Source: Pilimelia anulata (GTDB taxonomy: Bacteria; Actinomycetota; Actinomycetes; Mycobacteriales; Micromonosporaceae). Taken from it: DNA of 64,000 nt. Location: assembly GCF_014647895.1 (NCBI RefSeq), contig NZ_BMQB01000004.1, positions 186,001-250,000 on the forward strand, in the 5' to 3' direction. A program made the position numbers and the translations under genes. Shown here piece after piece: positions 17,799-26,858 of the stretch; within the stretch, counting starts at the first letter, position 1, and each line of letters begins with the position of its first letter. The notes under the pieces were generated by a model, which saw only the letters and a program-made list of their open reading frames with translations, had not been told where the DNA came from and did no database searches.

Positions 17799-19057
17799 CG
17801 TCGACGGCCGAGCCCGAGCTGATCGCGGGCGAGCCGACGCCCCTGGCCGACTACCTCGGCCGGGTGCTGCGCCAGCTCCGCGCGCTGCCCCCGCTCGACC
17901 TCGACCTGACCCGCGCGTACGGCAACGTCCTCGCCGAGGACGTGCACGCCCCGCACGACTTCCCCGCGTTCGACCACGCCGCCATCGACGGCTACGCCGC
18001 GCGGCTGGAGGACCTCACCGGGCCGAGCCGGGTCCGGCTCAGCGTCGTTGGCGACATCGGCGCCGCGAGCTGGCGCCCGGTGCGGCTCACCCCCGGTACG
18101 TGCTTCTCCGTCGCCGCCGGCGCCCCGCTGCCGCACGGCGCCGACGTCGTCGTGCCGGCCGGCTGGACCGACCAGGGGATGGCCGCGGTCGAGATCCACC
18201 GCACGCCCAAGCGCGGCCACGGCATCCGCCGGGCCGGCGAGGAGTTCGCCGCCGGCGCCCGGCTCGCCCGGGCCGGCCTGGCGATCACGCCCGCGCTGGT
18301 CGCCGTCCTCGCCGGCACCGGCATCGGCCACGTCGTCGTCCGCCCCAGCCCGCGGGTCACGATCATCGCCACCGGCGACGAGCTGGTCGACGTCGGCCGG
18401 GTCAGCCAGCCCGGCCAGGTCGTCGACGCCAGCTCGCACGCGCTCGCCGCGGCCGCGGTCGAGGCCGGCGCGATGGCGTACCGGGTCGGCATCTGCGACG
18501 ACGACCCGGAGGCGCTGCGCGGCCTGCTGGAGGACCAGACGCTGCGCTCCGACCTGATCATCACGACCGGCGGGACCGGCACCGGCCCCGGCGACATGGT
18601 CCGCCGGATCCTCTCCCGCTGGGAGGGCAACCGCGGCGACGTCGCCTTCACCGACGTGGCCCTGTTCCCCGGCACCGCGCTGGGCTTCGGCACCGTCGGC
18701 GCCGAGGAGGTGCCGGTCATCTGCCTGCCCGGCGACCCCGGCACCGCGCTGGTCGGCTTCGAGGTGCTCGCCCGGCCCGCCATCCAGTTGCTCGCCGGCG
18801 CCGAGCCGGTGTTCCGGCCCAGCGTGCGCGCGCACCTGCTGGAGACCCTGTCCTCGCCGTCCGGGCTGCGCGAGTTCCGGCCGGCGCACGTGGCCGAGCG
18901 GCGCGGCGGCGGGTACACCGTCCAGCCGCTCGCCGGCGGCCCGTATACCCTGGCCGGGCTGGCCGAGGCGAACGGCCTGCTCGTCCTCGGCGAGCGGGTG
19001 ACCAGCGCCGCCGCCGGCTCCACGGTGGACGTGCTGCTGCTCGACCGCCGCCGGTGA
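17795..19057 (+). CDS. glp: MoeA/gephyrin-like protein (molybdopterin molybdotransferase or cell-division Glp)
   Basis: 420 residues with the complete MoeA fold: domain III motif ATGDELV and VDASSHALAAA, then the TTGGTGTGPGD loop and LPGDPGTALVGFEVLARP. Sequence alone fits molybdopterin molybdotransferase. However, the order galU-moeA-acetyltransferase-sepX/glpR is the one reported for the actinobacterial gephyrin-like protein Glp, which binds FtsZ and a membrane receptor rather than serving cofactor synthesis. No other molybdenum cofactor genes are present here, which favours the Glp role. It is coupled to galU by a 4-base overlap. Confidence 0.85.
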   Translation: MTSTAEPELIAGEPTPLADYLGRVLRQLRALPPLDLDLTRAYGNVLAEDVHAPHDFPAFDHAAIDGYAARLEDLTGPSRVRLSVVGDIGAASWRPVRLTPGTCFSVAAGAPLPHGADVVVPAGWTDQGMAAVEIHRTPKRGHGIRRAGEEFAAGARLARAGLAITPALVAVLAGTGIGHVVVRPSPRVTIIATGDELVDVGRVSQPGQVVDASSHALAAAAVEAGAMAYRVGICDDDPEALRGLLEDQTLRSDLIITTGGTGTGPGDMVRRILSRWEGNRGDVAFTDVALFPGTALGFGTVGAEEVPVICLPGDPGTALVGFEVLARPAIQLLAGAEPVFRPSVRAHLLETLSSPSGLREFRPAHVAERRGGGYTVQPLAGGPYTLAGLAEANGLLVLGERVTSAAAGSTVDVLLLDRRR

Positions 19058-19088
19058 CCTGACCGGTTGGTGCGGCGTTGGACAGGGA

Positions 19089-19733
19089 ATGGTGATCGTC
19101 CGTCGACCCGTACCCGGCTGGCCCGCCGTGCTCGGCGCCGGCGGGGTCGTGCTGCGCCCGTACCAGCGCAGCGATGCCCCCGCCTGGTCCGCGCAGCGGC
19201 TCGCCAACGAGGCGTGGCTGTCCCCCTGGGAGCCCACCCCGCCGGAGTCCTGGGGGCGGGCGAACTCCCCGGCCGGCTTCCGCCGCATCCACGCCGCCCA
19301 GCGCCGCGCCGGGTACCGCGGCGAGGCGATGACCTTCGCCATCTGCGTCCGCGAGGACGGCACCGAGCGGTACGTCGGCCACCTCAACCTCGGCAACATC
19401 GTCCGCCGGGCGTTCTGCTCGGCGTTCGCCGGCTACTGGGTCGACCACCGCGTCGCCGGCCGCGGCGTCATGCCGACGGCGCTCGCCCTGGCGGTCGACC
19501 ACGCGTTCGGCCCCGGCGGCCTGCACCGGGTCGAGGTCAACATCCGCCCCGAGAACACCCCCAGCCGCCGGGTCGTCGAGAAGCTCGGCTTCCGCGAGGA
19601 GGCCCACCACCCCCGGTACCTGCACATCGACGGCGCCTGGCGCGACCACGTCGGCTACGCGCTGACCATGGAGGACGTCGAACCGGAGGGCGGCCTGCTG
19701 GCCCGCTGGCAGCGCGCGCGGGAGCGCCGATAA
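19089..19733 (+). CDS. GNAT family N-acetyltransferase (RimJ-like)
   Basis: 214 residues. It begins with VLRPYQRSDAPAW typical of RimJ/RimL-type acetyltransferases. The acetyl-CoA region is GYWVDHRVAGRGVMPTALAL (about residues 117-136), followed by RVEVNIRPENTPSRRVVEKLGF, the usual motif B. It probably acetylates a protein N-terminus or aminoacyl group; the substrate is unknown. It sits in the conserved galU-glp-GNAT-sepX block. After it, a 12-bp palindrome GATCAATTGATC at 19755-19766 lies in the gap before sepX and may be regulatory. Confidence 0.88.
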   Translation: MVIVRRPVPGWPAVLGAGGVVLRPYQRSDAPAWSAQRLANEAWLSPWEPTPPESWGRANSPAGFRRIHAAQRRAGYRGEAMTFAICVREDGTERYVGHLNLGNIVRRAFCSAFAGYWVDHRVAGRGVMPTALALAVDHAFGPGGLHRVEVNIRPENTPSRRVVEKLGFREEAHHPRYLHIDGAWRDHVGYALTMEDVEPEGGLLARWQRARERR

Positions 19734-19902
19734 CACACCCCGGACGATGTTCGAGATCAATTGATCGCACGTCACTCCGCGTGGCGTCCGTCCATGGGGT
19801 CAAATCCGCCCGTAACCTCGCACCTGACGGGTGATTCGCCGACGCGCCGCCCCCGCCTCCCGCGGGTCGCGCCCGGCGGACGATACGAGTCGATGGGAAG
19901 GG

Positions 19903-20661
19903 GTGAGGGTGCCGACCTCGGTGCTCCTCGCCGTCCTCGCCGCCGCCGGCCTGCTCGCGCTCGCCCCGGCCCTGGTACGCCGGTACGACGCGACGGAGCG
20001 CCTGGTCGCGGAGCGGGCGCTGTCGACGGCGCGGGTGCTGGATCGCCACCGCCGTCCCCGCACCGTGCCCGGCCGCCGCCCGATCAACCCTCCCCGGTGG
20101 CTGATGGACACGCCCGATCACCCGTCGGGGGGATCGACGCCCCCGCCGCGCCGCCCGCGCCTGAGCGTCGTCTCCCGGGTCACCCACCGCCGCCGCCGGC
20201 TCGCCCCGCCCGCCCGCGCGATCCACCGCCGCCGCCGCGTCCTGCTCGCCCTGGTCCTGCTCAACCTCGCCGAGACCGCCGGCGTCCTGCTGGTCGGCCC
20301 CGGCTTCGGCGTCGGCCTGGCCGGCACGCTGGTGGCGCTGCTGCTGTACCTGGTCCACCTCCGCAACCGCACCCTGCGCGAACGCCGCCGCCGGCGCCTG
20401 CTCGCCCGGGAGGCGCAGTGGCTCGCCGCCCGCCAGGCCGAGGTCCGCCGCGAACAGGACCGCCGCGCCGCCGAGCGCCGCGCCGCGGCCCGCCTCGCGG
20501 CGGCCCAGCGCGAGGCGATGCGCCGCAGCCTGCTGGGCGTCGAGGCGCCGGAGCTGCCGGCGGCGGTGGGGGAGACGGTGTCGTACCGGCGACGGGAGGC
20601 GGACCGCGGGGTGCGGGGACGGGCGTACCGGGCCGGCGGGCCGGGCGGGCGGCTGGGGTGA
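19903..20661 (+). CDS. sepX: SepX/GlpR-like membrane division protein
   Basis: 252 residues from GTG 19903 (GTG 19909 also possible; GGAAGGGGTGAG precedes). An N-terminal membrane helix (SVLLAVLAAAGLLALAPALV) is followed by RRYDATERLVAERALSTARVLD, resembling the N-terminus of Streptomyces SepX and corynebacterial GlpR. Two more helices (about 137-172) follow an Arg/Pro-rich linker, then a long Arg/Glu/Ala coiled coil. Identification rests on this pattern and on synteny with galU-glp. In those organisms the protein works with Glp and FtsZ at the septum. Confidence 0.75.
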   Translation: MRVPTSVLLAVLAAAGLLALAPALVRRYDATERLVAERALSTARVLDRHRRPRTVPGRRPINPPRWLMDTPDHPSGGSTPPPRRPRLSVVSRVTHRRRRLAPPARAIHRRRRVLLALVLLNLAETAGVLLVGPGFGVGLAGTLVALLLYLVHLRNRTLRERRRRRLLAREAQWLAARQAEVRREQDRRAAERRAAARLAAAQREAMRRSLLGVEAPELPAAVGETVSYRRREADRGVRGRAYRAGGPGGRLG

Positions 20662-20768
20662 GGGGGTTTGTTAGGGTGGTTGGCGGTCCACCGGTGGTGG
20701 GTCGTGGGGGAGGCGATACCGGTTGTGGGGGGACCCCGGTCGGTTGGTAGGCTTTCGCCGTTGTTCCA

Positions 20769-20842
20769 GGGGCTGTGGCGCAGACCGGTAGCGCACCTCG
20801 TTCGCATCGAGGGGGTCAGGGGTTCAAATCCCCTCAGCTCCA
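20769..20842 (+). tRNA. tRNA-Ala (anticodon CGC)
   Basis: A 74-nt cloverleaf. The acceptor arm GGGGCTG pairs with CAGCTCC and carries the G3-U70 wobble diagnostic of alanine tRNA. The anticodon stem is CCTCG/CGAGG around the loop TTCGCAT (anticodon CGC), and the T arm is AGGGGTTCAAATCCCCT. The discriminator base is A and CCA is not encoded. A TAGGCT box about 12-20 bp upstream with TTGTGG further back is a plausible promoter. The accessory region starts right after this gene, making it a likely integration site. Confidence 0.95.
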
Positions 20843-21052
20843 CCCATATAGCGGTTGCTCCAGGAAAGCTCACGGTCAGATCGCGTAGTACAGCTACAGC
20901 ACAAGTCAGCTCGGACGGCCATGCGGGCCGAATGCCTGCCGCTGCTTCGCGGCAGTGGGTAGGACTTCGCTGATGATGTTGCGACGGCGGTTCTTCTTCG
21001 GCCACACGGCTTCGAGGATCTCCAGGTCTACCGGGAGATGGCCCAGTCGATC
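20843..21052. other. Degenerate sequence between tRNA-Ala and truncated creatininase
   Basis: No intact gene. On the minus strand the creatininase frame stays open past its stop (TAG at about 21053) and reads on in the same frame as RLGHLPVDLEILEAVWPKKN and about 25 more residues before a TGA near 20917. This looks like a remnant, without a convincing start codon. No copy of the tRNA 3' end was noticed elsewhere in the accessory region by eye. Confidence 0.4.
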
Positions 21053-21658
21053 CTAGTCGGCTGTGAACATTTCACCGCGGCTCGATGGAGCCCGCTTCGG
21101 ATCCGGCTCAGTGGGAATGGTCGACCGAGCGCCGGGGCTGCGGAGGCCATCGAGGTGGACGCCAAAGCTGTGGACCAGGCTGGCGAGAAGTGCTTCATCT
21201 TTTTCCGCCGTTGCCAGTGACGGTTGTCCGATGATCCCGGACTTGGTATATGCCGCCATGCCGTGGACCAGGAGGAGGGTGCGTTCACCGCTGAGGTGAT
21301 CGTCACCGTCCACGGAGCGTGGGACCAGCTCTGGGACGACGTGACGAAGGATCGAGACCTCCAACTCCCCTCCGTGCATGTCGTCGTGTGGGGTGGAGGT
21401 CAGCCCGGAAGCGGCGCGGGCGGCGTGCCAATCGTCGCGGTTGGGGAACAGGGTCAATGCCGGCTGGGTGATGTTGCTTTCCTGCACGATGTTGGACAGG
21501 ACGTAGTTGCCGCCGTGGCCGTTGACCAGTGCGAGTTTGTGGATTCCAGCTCGCCGGAGTGAGTCGGTGATGTCGCTGATCAACGCGCTTAGCGTGCGGT
21601 GGCTGATGCTCACGGTTCCGGGCCACGCGGCGTGTTCGTGCGAGCAGGAGATCGTTAA
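21053..21658 (-). pseudogene. Creatininase family amidohydrolase, 5'-truncated by the IS element
   Basis: About 200 residues remain. CSHEHAAWPGTVSISHRTLS, LALVNGHGGNYVLS and HGGELEVSILRHV are hallmark creatininase/MftE segments, but the N-terminal metal-binding GS-EQHG part is missing. The reading frame enters directly from the IS3 left end, so the beginning of the gene has been lost. The sequence right of the IS (from 22997) does not continue it, so insertion was accompanied by deletion or rearrangement. It is not expected to be active. Confidence 0.75.
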
Positions 21659-21710
21659 TGAACCGCCCTGGGTCTTTCGGAGGGTGTGATGTAGCAAGGA
21701 GACTGCTGTC

Positions 21711-22034
21711 ATGCCCGCTGGTCGGAAGTTTGATGATGAGACCCGTGCGCGTGCGGTCCGCTTGTATCAAGATCGGATTCGGGAGAACGGGGACTCGAAG
21801 GTCGAGGCCCGTCGTCAGGTCGGCGCGCTGCTGGGGATCAACCCGGCGACGCTGCGCAACTGGATCGAGCGTGACGAGGTCGACACCGGCATGCGACCCG
21901 GGATCCCGAGCGAGATGGATGCCGAGGTCAAGGCCCTGCGCCGTCGGGTCGTGGAGTTGGAACGAGCTAACGAGATTTTGAAGACGGCGTCGGCGTTTTT
22001 CGCCCGGGCGGAGCTCGACCGCCGACTCAAGTGA
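21711..22034 (+). CDS. IS3-family transposase OrfA
   Basis: 107 residues. Residues 1-55 form a helix-turn-helix (RKFDDETRARAVRLYQDRI...LLGINPATLRNWIERDE), and residues 68-95 are a leucine-zipper-like helix (VKALRRRVVELERANEILKT) as in IS3 OrfA proteins. AAGGAG lies upstream of the ATG. The stop overlaps the beginning of OrfB (GTGA at 22031-22034). The frame is intact. Confidence 0.9.
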   Translation: MPAGRKFDDETRARAVRLYQDRIRENGDSKVEARRQVGALLGINPATLRNWIERDEVDTGMRPGIPSEMDAEVKALRRRVVELERANEILKTASAFFARAELDRRLK

Positions 22035-22971
22035 TCGTGTCGTTCATCGACCGGCATCGCCGTCGGTTCGGCGTGAGCCGATCTGCGCCGTGCTCACCGA
22101 GCATGGCTGCTCGATCGCGCCGTCCACCTACTACGCCCACCGCGCTCAGCCGGTCACGGCGGTCGCTATGGCCGAGGCGTACTTGGTGAACACCCTGGTG
22201 GACCTGTTCGTGGCCAACCGGCGCGTGTACGGGGTGCGTAAGTTGTGGCATGCGATGCGCCGCGCCGGCCACCAGATCGGCCGTGACGCGGTCGGCAGGT
22301 TGATGCGCATCGCCGGGATCCGCGGCGCCGTGCGGGGCCGACACCGGATCCGCACCACCGACAGCGACCGCACGGCGGCGCGGCATCCGGACCTGGTCGC
22401 CCGCAACTGGGGCGGCCCCACCGCCCCGGACCAGTTGTGGGTGGCCGACTTCACCTACGTGTGGACGCTGGCCGGGTTCGTCTACGTCGCTCTGTTGACC
22501 GACGTGTACTCCCGCCGGATTCTCGGCTGGCGGGTATCGGCCTCGAAGGCGGCACCGCTGGTGACCTCGATGCTAGAACAAGCCGTGTTCACCAGACGCC
22601 GCCACAGCATGGCGTTCACTCCCACCGGGCTGGTCCATCACAGCGATGCGGGCAGTCAATACGTACCGCTGGCCTTCACCGACGCGCTACGCGAAGCCGG
22701 GATCGCCGGCTCCATCGGCAGCGTCGGTGACGCCCTGGATAACGCGCTGATGGAATCCACGATCGGCCTGTACAAGACCGAACTGATCGACAACCACCAC
22801 CGGTCCTGGACCGGCCGGGCCGACGTCGAACGCGAAACCGCCGCCTGAGTGCACTGGTACAACACCACCCGCCTGCACTCCGCGACCGGCTACACCCCAC
22901 CCGCCGAGTTCGAACACCGCTACCATTCTCACCAGCCGGCCACCCGGATACCCGCCGCGGCCTAAACCAAC
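22031..22971 (+). pseudogene. IS3-family transposase OrfB (frameshift plus nonsense)
   Basis: The start GTG ATC GTG TCG TTC at 22031 is in one frame, and the family sequence EPICAVLTEHGC resumes one base earlier in frame around 22070, consistent with a 1-bp deletion in the GV-EP codons. The DDE triad is present: D of VADFTYVW, D of HHSDAGSQY, and E of NALMESTIGLYKTE. At 22846 a TGA replaces the Trp codon expected before VHWYNTTRLHSATGY, cutting off the last 41 codons. The rest of the frame is open to TAA at 22969. Confidence 0.82.
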
Positions 22972-22996
22972 TCTCCGGCCGCCCCGGGACGGTTCA

Positions 22997-23633
22997 GCGC
23001 GGCATGCGCGCCGAAAGCCTCAGCCTGCGCTGGGGCACCGTGTGCGAGCCAGGCAAAATAGGGGCCGACCCGTCAGCCGTCGTCATGGACCTCCGTGGCC
23101 CGCTCGCGGGCTGGTCCCCGGCCGCGAACCTGATCGTCGCACTTCCCGGCAAGTGGACCACCGCCTGGCACTGCGCCGATCAGGTCATCGACGCTATCGC
23201 CTGACCGTGACGTCGCTCAGCCGATGCCGATGGCGTCGCGCACCCGCTCCAGCAGCGGCCGTCCTCGGAGATGTCCACGTCGGGGTCGTGGCCGAACACA
23301 TTCTCTGCGGTCCGCAGGCAGGGGTAGATGTCGAGAAATCTCTGAGCTGGGGTGAATCGGTGTTCTTGATGACGATCCACCACAGGGCGTACTCGTCGGC
23401 GAGGCATTGCGGGCGGGGGACTCGTGGCGGTCCCTCAGGCGGCGGACTCGCCTCGTCCGGGTGGACATGCCGGAATCGGTCCGGATGGTCGGCCCGGTCC
23501 GGTCGCCCGGCTATGGGCAATAGCCGATGGCGGTAATCCGATCCAGCCGGGCGCGCGTATCTCCCGTTACGACAGGCGTACCCCGCCGACCGGTTCGGGT
23601 CGGGACGGTGGGTAGCGGGATGGGAGGAATACC
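22997..23633. other. Gene relics right of the IS element
   Basis: No intact gene. On the plus strand, 23004-23204 is the tail of an unknown protein (WTTAWHCADQVIDAIA at its end), beginning right at the IS boundary, so its front is lost. On the minus strand, about 23215-23470 carries two adjacent frames that read as one protein when joined (ADEYALWWIVIKNTDSPQLR, then FLDIYPCLRTAENVFGHDPD), suggesting a frameshifted relic. GC content is lower than in flanking core DNA. The last 100 bp hold the promoter and GGGAGG site of the next gene. Confidence 0.45.
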
Positions 23634-24092
23634 ATGGGTGGCTACTTCGCCGAGCGATCACAGACGGCGGGAGGGACACGCCGCCGCAAGCGGTTGATTG
23701 CCCTCGCCGGGGCGGTCGCGCTGCTCGGCGGGATGCTCACGCTGACCAACGTGTCGTCGGCGGCCGAAGTGAATTCCCGCGGCGGCGGCGGTGGTGGCGG
23801 CGGCAAGCGTATTTCGCAGCTCAAGTTCAACGACGACCAGGTTGACGCGGCCAACAGGCGCGCCGCCCAGCTCGTGCAGAACGCGATCGAGCAGGGCGGG
23901 CTCAGCAACGCCGAGATCCAGCAGGTCATCGATGCGGGTGTCGACGCCGAGGGAGAGGCCAAGGACAAGGCCGCGGCTGCCGGTGCCGACGGCAACACGG
24001 CGGCCGTGTTGGCGGCGCAGGCACGGGCGCGCGAATCGCAGAGGCTGGCCGCGCAGCTCCGCGGGAATGGGCAGGGCGGTCGACGGGGTTAG
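23634..24092 (+). CDS. Secreted small Ala/Gln-rich protein
   Basis: 152 residues. A twin-Arg-free signal peptide is evident: basic RRRKRLIALAGAVALLGGMLTLT, with probable cleavage after SSAAE at about residue 45. An eight-Gly stretch follows, then a helical Ala/Gln-rich domain (QVDAANRRAAQLVQNAIEQG). No cysteines and no known family. A GGGAGG site sits nine bases before the ATG. Its position among relics suggests it is part of the accessory region. Confidence 0.7.
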   Translation: MGGYFAERSQTAGGTRRRKRLIALAGAVALLGGMLTLTNVSSAAEVNSRGGGGGGGGKRISQLKFNDDQVDAANRRAAQLVQNAIEQGGLSNAEIQQVIDAGVDAEGEAKDKAAAAGADGNTAAVLAAQARARESQRLAAQLRGNGQGGRRG

Positions 24093-24230
24093 CCGACAGT
24101 CCCCGCCCGGGCGCCCGGCAATAAGTAGGCGATTCGAGGGCGTATGCCGTTGGCGGCCATGCGCGTGTTGATGTCGTGCGGACGCGTCCGCGATCATGTC
24201 CTCCCCACCGGAGAAGGCGCAAGGTGGCGA

Positions 24231-24265
24231 AACCGGGCTCAACCCCGCGCGGGTTGAGCCCGGTT
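24231..24265. terminator. Perfect 15-bp hairpin, bidirectional terminator
   Basis: AACCGGGCTCAACCC (24231-24245) pairs perfectly with GGGTTGAGCCCGGTT (24251-24265) around a 5-base loop. It lies between the convergent secreted-protein and lipoprotein genes and can serve both. The rest of the 24093-24349 gap shows no gene. Confidence 0.75.
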
Positions 24266-24349
24266 CTCCGCTGCGGCAGCGGCGAAGCTCAGCCGCGCTG
24301 GGTGGGTGACTCGCGGTCGACAGGCGGAACGTGCTGGATCGCCCCAGCG

Positions 24350-24844
24350 CTATGACGGCACCTCTTCGTCGCTCGGGGCGGGCGTGACGACGTCGAAGTC
24401 GTCGCCGTCCCCGACGGCGACGGACCAGCGGACGGAACCGCGTGGCCTGATCGTCACCACGTGGGTCTTGTCCTCGGTCGTCACCCGGTGGCGATCGACC
24501 ACACCGTCACACGGAAATGCCTTGGTATCCAAGTTGTCGACCGACAGCTTGCCGCTCCCCGTACAGGCGACGTAGAGGGTGTACTTCATCTCCGCGACGG
24601 TGAATCGCGGGGTGTCCACGGCCGCCGTGCCATGCGTGACCGGAACGACGAGGTTGATGCCGTCCGGGATTCTCAGTTCAGGGAACTCGCTGGCAGCCGC
24701 GGACGGTACGGGCTGGCTGGTTGCGGTGGGAGGTCGAGTTGCTGCCGAGGGGGAGGTCTGATGCCCCGGGGAGTCGCACCCTGTAGCGGCCAGAAGGAGG
24801 GCCGCCGCAGTGGAAGAGAGGTAGCGGGTGACTCCGGTTCTCAT
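24350..24844 (-). CDS. Lipoprotein of unknown function
   Basis: 164 residues. The signal peptide ends in the lipobox LLAATGC at about residues 17-23, so the mature protein should be lipid-anchored outside the membrane. A Ser/Thr/Pro linker (about 24-55) leads to a beta-rich domain (INLVVPVTHGTAAVDTPRFT...YTLYVACTGSG). Two Cys residues (ACTGSG, FPCDGV) could pair. It lies downstream of the XRE regulator on the same strand with a 195 bp gap. No family recognised. Confidence 0.7.
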   Translation of the reverse strand: MRTGVTRYLSSTAAALLLAATGCDSPGHQTSPSAATRPPTATSQPVPSAAASEFPELRIPDGINLVVPVTHGTAAVDTPRFTVAEMKYTLYVACTGSGKLSVDNLDTKAFPCDGVVDRHRVTTEDKTHVVTIRPRGSVRWSVAVGDGDDFDVVTPAPSDEEVPS

Positions 24845-25039
24845 GCCGTTCCTTCCGTGGGGGTGCTGTTCGACAGCAGGACGAGCAGCATTGGGCGACG
24901 ACCCGATCGCTCTACCGACGCCTTATTCCTAGCTGAATTCCCGTTCTCCCGGCAGGTCTCGTCCAGCTTGCCCCTGGTGACCTTCTGCTGGCAGTCGGAG
25001 TAATGCTCAGGTGACGAGGTGAGCGGTTACCGCGGTCAC

Positions 25040-26134
25040 TCAGTTCGTGCGCGGCGCGGCGCCCGCAACCCGGTCGATTTCGGCGGCCATCAACCGCAGC
25101 GACAGCGATCGCTTCTCCACCGGCAGCCGATCGAGCGCCGTCCGGGCGTATGCCCGCCCACCGGCCCGGTCGCCGGCCCTGGCCAGCATCAGCGCCCGAT
25201 GCAACTCGATGTGCGTGGCGAACCGCGGCAGGGTGGCCGGGCGCTGCGCGTCCGCCGCCCCCTGCTCCCGTTCGGCGGTCGGGTCCCCGAGCCGCGACAG
25301 CAGCATGGACGCGAAGGTACTGAACCGCCAGGCCGGCACGGCGAAGTCGCTGATCTGCTCCGCGCTGCCCGCGACATCGAAGACCCGCCGAGCGTCGTCC
25401 AGCAGCCGCCGCGCCGCCGCGCCGTCGCCGCGCCACCCGGCGATGTGAGCGGACGCGACCAGCGCGTTCAGGCGCCCGAGGGTCGCCCTGTCGTCGATCG
25501 CCAGCGCCGCGTCGGCGAGATCGCGGGCGACGGAGAGCGACGCGCCCTCGTACGCCAGAGCCAGCGCCGTACGGCCGCGGACCCAGACGCGGGTGGCGTC
25601 GTCGCCGGAGCGGTCGGCCAGGACGGACGCGATGCGGTACCAGCGGATCGCGCCGGCGCCGCCGGTGTTGCTGGGCAGCGTCTTGCCGTACACCGTCATG
25701 AGCCGGGCGGCGACCGCCCACAGTTGGGGCTGTTCGAGCTGCTGTTGCAGGACCACCAGGTCGCCGGCGAGGGCGGTCTGCATTTCGGCGGCGCCGAGCT
25801 GCATGTACCGGGTGCCGTAGGTGGCCGTGCGATCCAGCCACCTCTCGGTGTCGGGGCGCTTGCCGAGCGCCGCCGTGAAGCCGCGGTGCAGCAACTCGCC
25901 GACCGCCGCGGGCGCAAGGGCCGTCGCCGCGAGTCCCGTGAGTACCGATCGTCTGTCCATGTCAGCCAGCTCCCGCTCGTACGCCAGTAGTACCTCGGGC
26001 GGGACGGGCCGTCGGCCGAGTTCGATGTTACTCAAGTAGCCCTTGGAATAGCAGGTGGCCGCTGCCATCGCGGTGAGGGTGACCCCGGCGGCCTGGCGCG
26101 CCTCGCGCAGCCGACTGCCCTGCACAGCGCTCAC
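25040..26134 (-). CDS. XRE-type regulator with helical repeat tail (copy 1)
   Basis: 364 residues. The HTH occupies residues 6-60 (RLREARQAAGVTLTAMAAAT, KGYLSNIELGRR). RRSVLTGLAATALAPAAV resembles a Tat-like or hydrophobic linker often seen in this regulator type. From about 90 on, TPR-like helices dominate, including WYRIASVLADRSGDDATRVW and AHIAGWRGDGAAARRLLDDA. GTG 26134 follows GGGAGG. Related proteins occur at 28387 (frameshifted) and 34837. The HD-domain gene lies 64 bp upstream in the same direction. Target genes are unknown. Confidence 0.82.
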   Translation of the reverse strand: MSAVQGSRLREARQAAGVTLTAMAAATCYSKGYLSNIELGRRPVPPEVLLAYERELADMDRRSVLTGLAATALAPAAVGELLHRGFTAALGKRPDTERWLDRTATYGTRYMQLGAAEMQTALAGDLVVLQQQLEQPQLWAVAARLMTVYGKTLPSNTGGAGAIRWYRIASVLADRSGDDATRVWVRGRTALALAYEGASLSVARDLADAALAIDDRATLGRLNALVASAHIAGWRGDGAAARRLLDDARRVFDVAGSAEQISDFAVPAWRFSTFASMLLSRLGDPTAEREQGAADAQRPATLPRFATHIELHRALMLARAGDRAGGRAYARTALDRLPVEKRSLSLRLMAAEIDRVAGAAPRTN

Positions 26135-26198
26135 CGGTACCTCCCGATCACGGCCTCGGCGCGATTGTGCGCGGCGGATCCACCGTTCAGCCAGTACA

Positions 26199-26816
26199 TC
26201 ATCGTGGGTTGGGATCCACGCCACATGCCGCCGAACCGGGCTCGCGGTTTCGCCTCGCCATCGCATGCGCCCGGCTGACGACGTGGTGGAGTTCCCGCGC
26301 CATCCGGGACGGCAGGTGCGCGGCGGCCATCGCCCCGAACGCCCTGAAGTAGGGAATGCGTCGGACGAAGGCTTTCCTGGTAGCCCAGTACGTCGGCTTG
26401 TGGTCAGCCGCGAGAGCGCGGCGAACGACCCCGCCGACTGAAATGATCTTGTCGGCGGCGCTGGCGTGGAGAACCGGCAGGTCACCGCAGAGTGGAGCCG
26501 GGGTCGTCGCCGCTTCCATCCGAATGTGCTCGGTTTCCAGGGCGCGGACAATGCGCGTGACCTCGGCACCGAACCGTCGGGTGAGCACAGCATCCAGATC
26601 GACATCGACCGGTGCGAGACACGGTGCGTCGTGGAGCAGGGCGGCGGCCACGAGTTCATCGCTCGCGTTCATGTGCTGTTCCAGCTTCAACGCGACAGCG
26701 GCGGCGTGCCGATACGCCGGTGCCCCGTCGATGACGTGGCCGGCGCACCACTCGCGCGACAACTCCGCCGCCGTGCGAATCAACGGCGAGACGTCCGGAC
26801 GGGTGAGCCGATACAT
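26199..26816 (-). CDS. HD-domain protein (RelA/SpoT-type hydrolase fold)
   Basis: 205 residues from ATG 26816 (GGAG upstream). The HD signature is H of YRHAAAVALKLEQH, then AALLHDAP at about residues 59-66, and Asp of SAADKIISVGG at about 118-128, giving the metal-binding H-HD-D set. The overall pattern resembles small (p)ppGpp hydrolase-like HD proteins, but no synthetase domain is present and the substrate is uncertain. It precedes the XRE regulator, likely in one transcript, and diverges from a small unknown gene at 26859. Confidence 0.75.
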   Translation of the reverse strand: MYRLTRPDVSPLIRTAAELSREWCAGHVIDGAPAYRHAAAVALKLEQHMNASDELVAAALLHDAPCLAPVDVDLDAVLTRRFGAEVTRIVRALETEHIRMEAATTPAPLCGDLPVLHASAADKIISVGGVVRRALAADHKPTYWATRKAFVRRIPYFRAFGAMAAAHLPSRMARELHHVVSRAHAMARRNREPGSAACGVDPNPR

Positions 26817-26858
26817 CGGGTGCTCCTGTCGATCTCGGTGCGGGGCTATCCTCTGCCG

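Larger units (their letters stand above)
21659..22996 (+). mobile_element. IS3-family insertion sequence, decayed
   Basis: 1338 bp with imperfect terminal inverted repeats starting TGAACCG at 21659 and ending CGGTTCA at 22996 (about 20 of 27 bases match, TG...CA ends). It encodes OrfA and OrfB in the usual overlapping arrangement. Flanking bases (TTAA on the left, GCGC on the right) show no target duplication, so one side has been rearranged since insertion. OrfB carries a frameshift and a nonsense codon, so the copy is unlikely to move by itself. Confidence 0.85.

Noticed and set aside
21053..21658. Creatininase relic as part of a mycofactocin cluster
   Set aside because: No mftA, mftB, mftC or mftF is visible nearby, and the gene is truncated.
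23004..23204. 66-codon frame next to the IS as an intact gene
   Set aside because: It starts at the IS boundary with no ribosome-binding site and looks like the tail of a lost gene.
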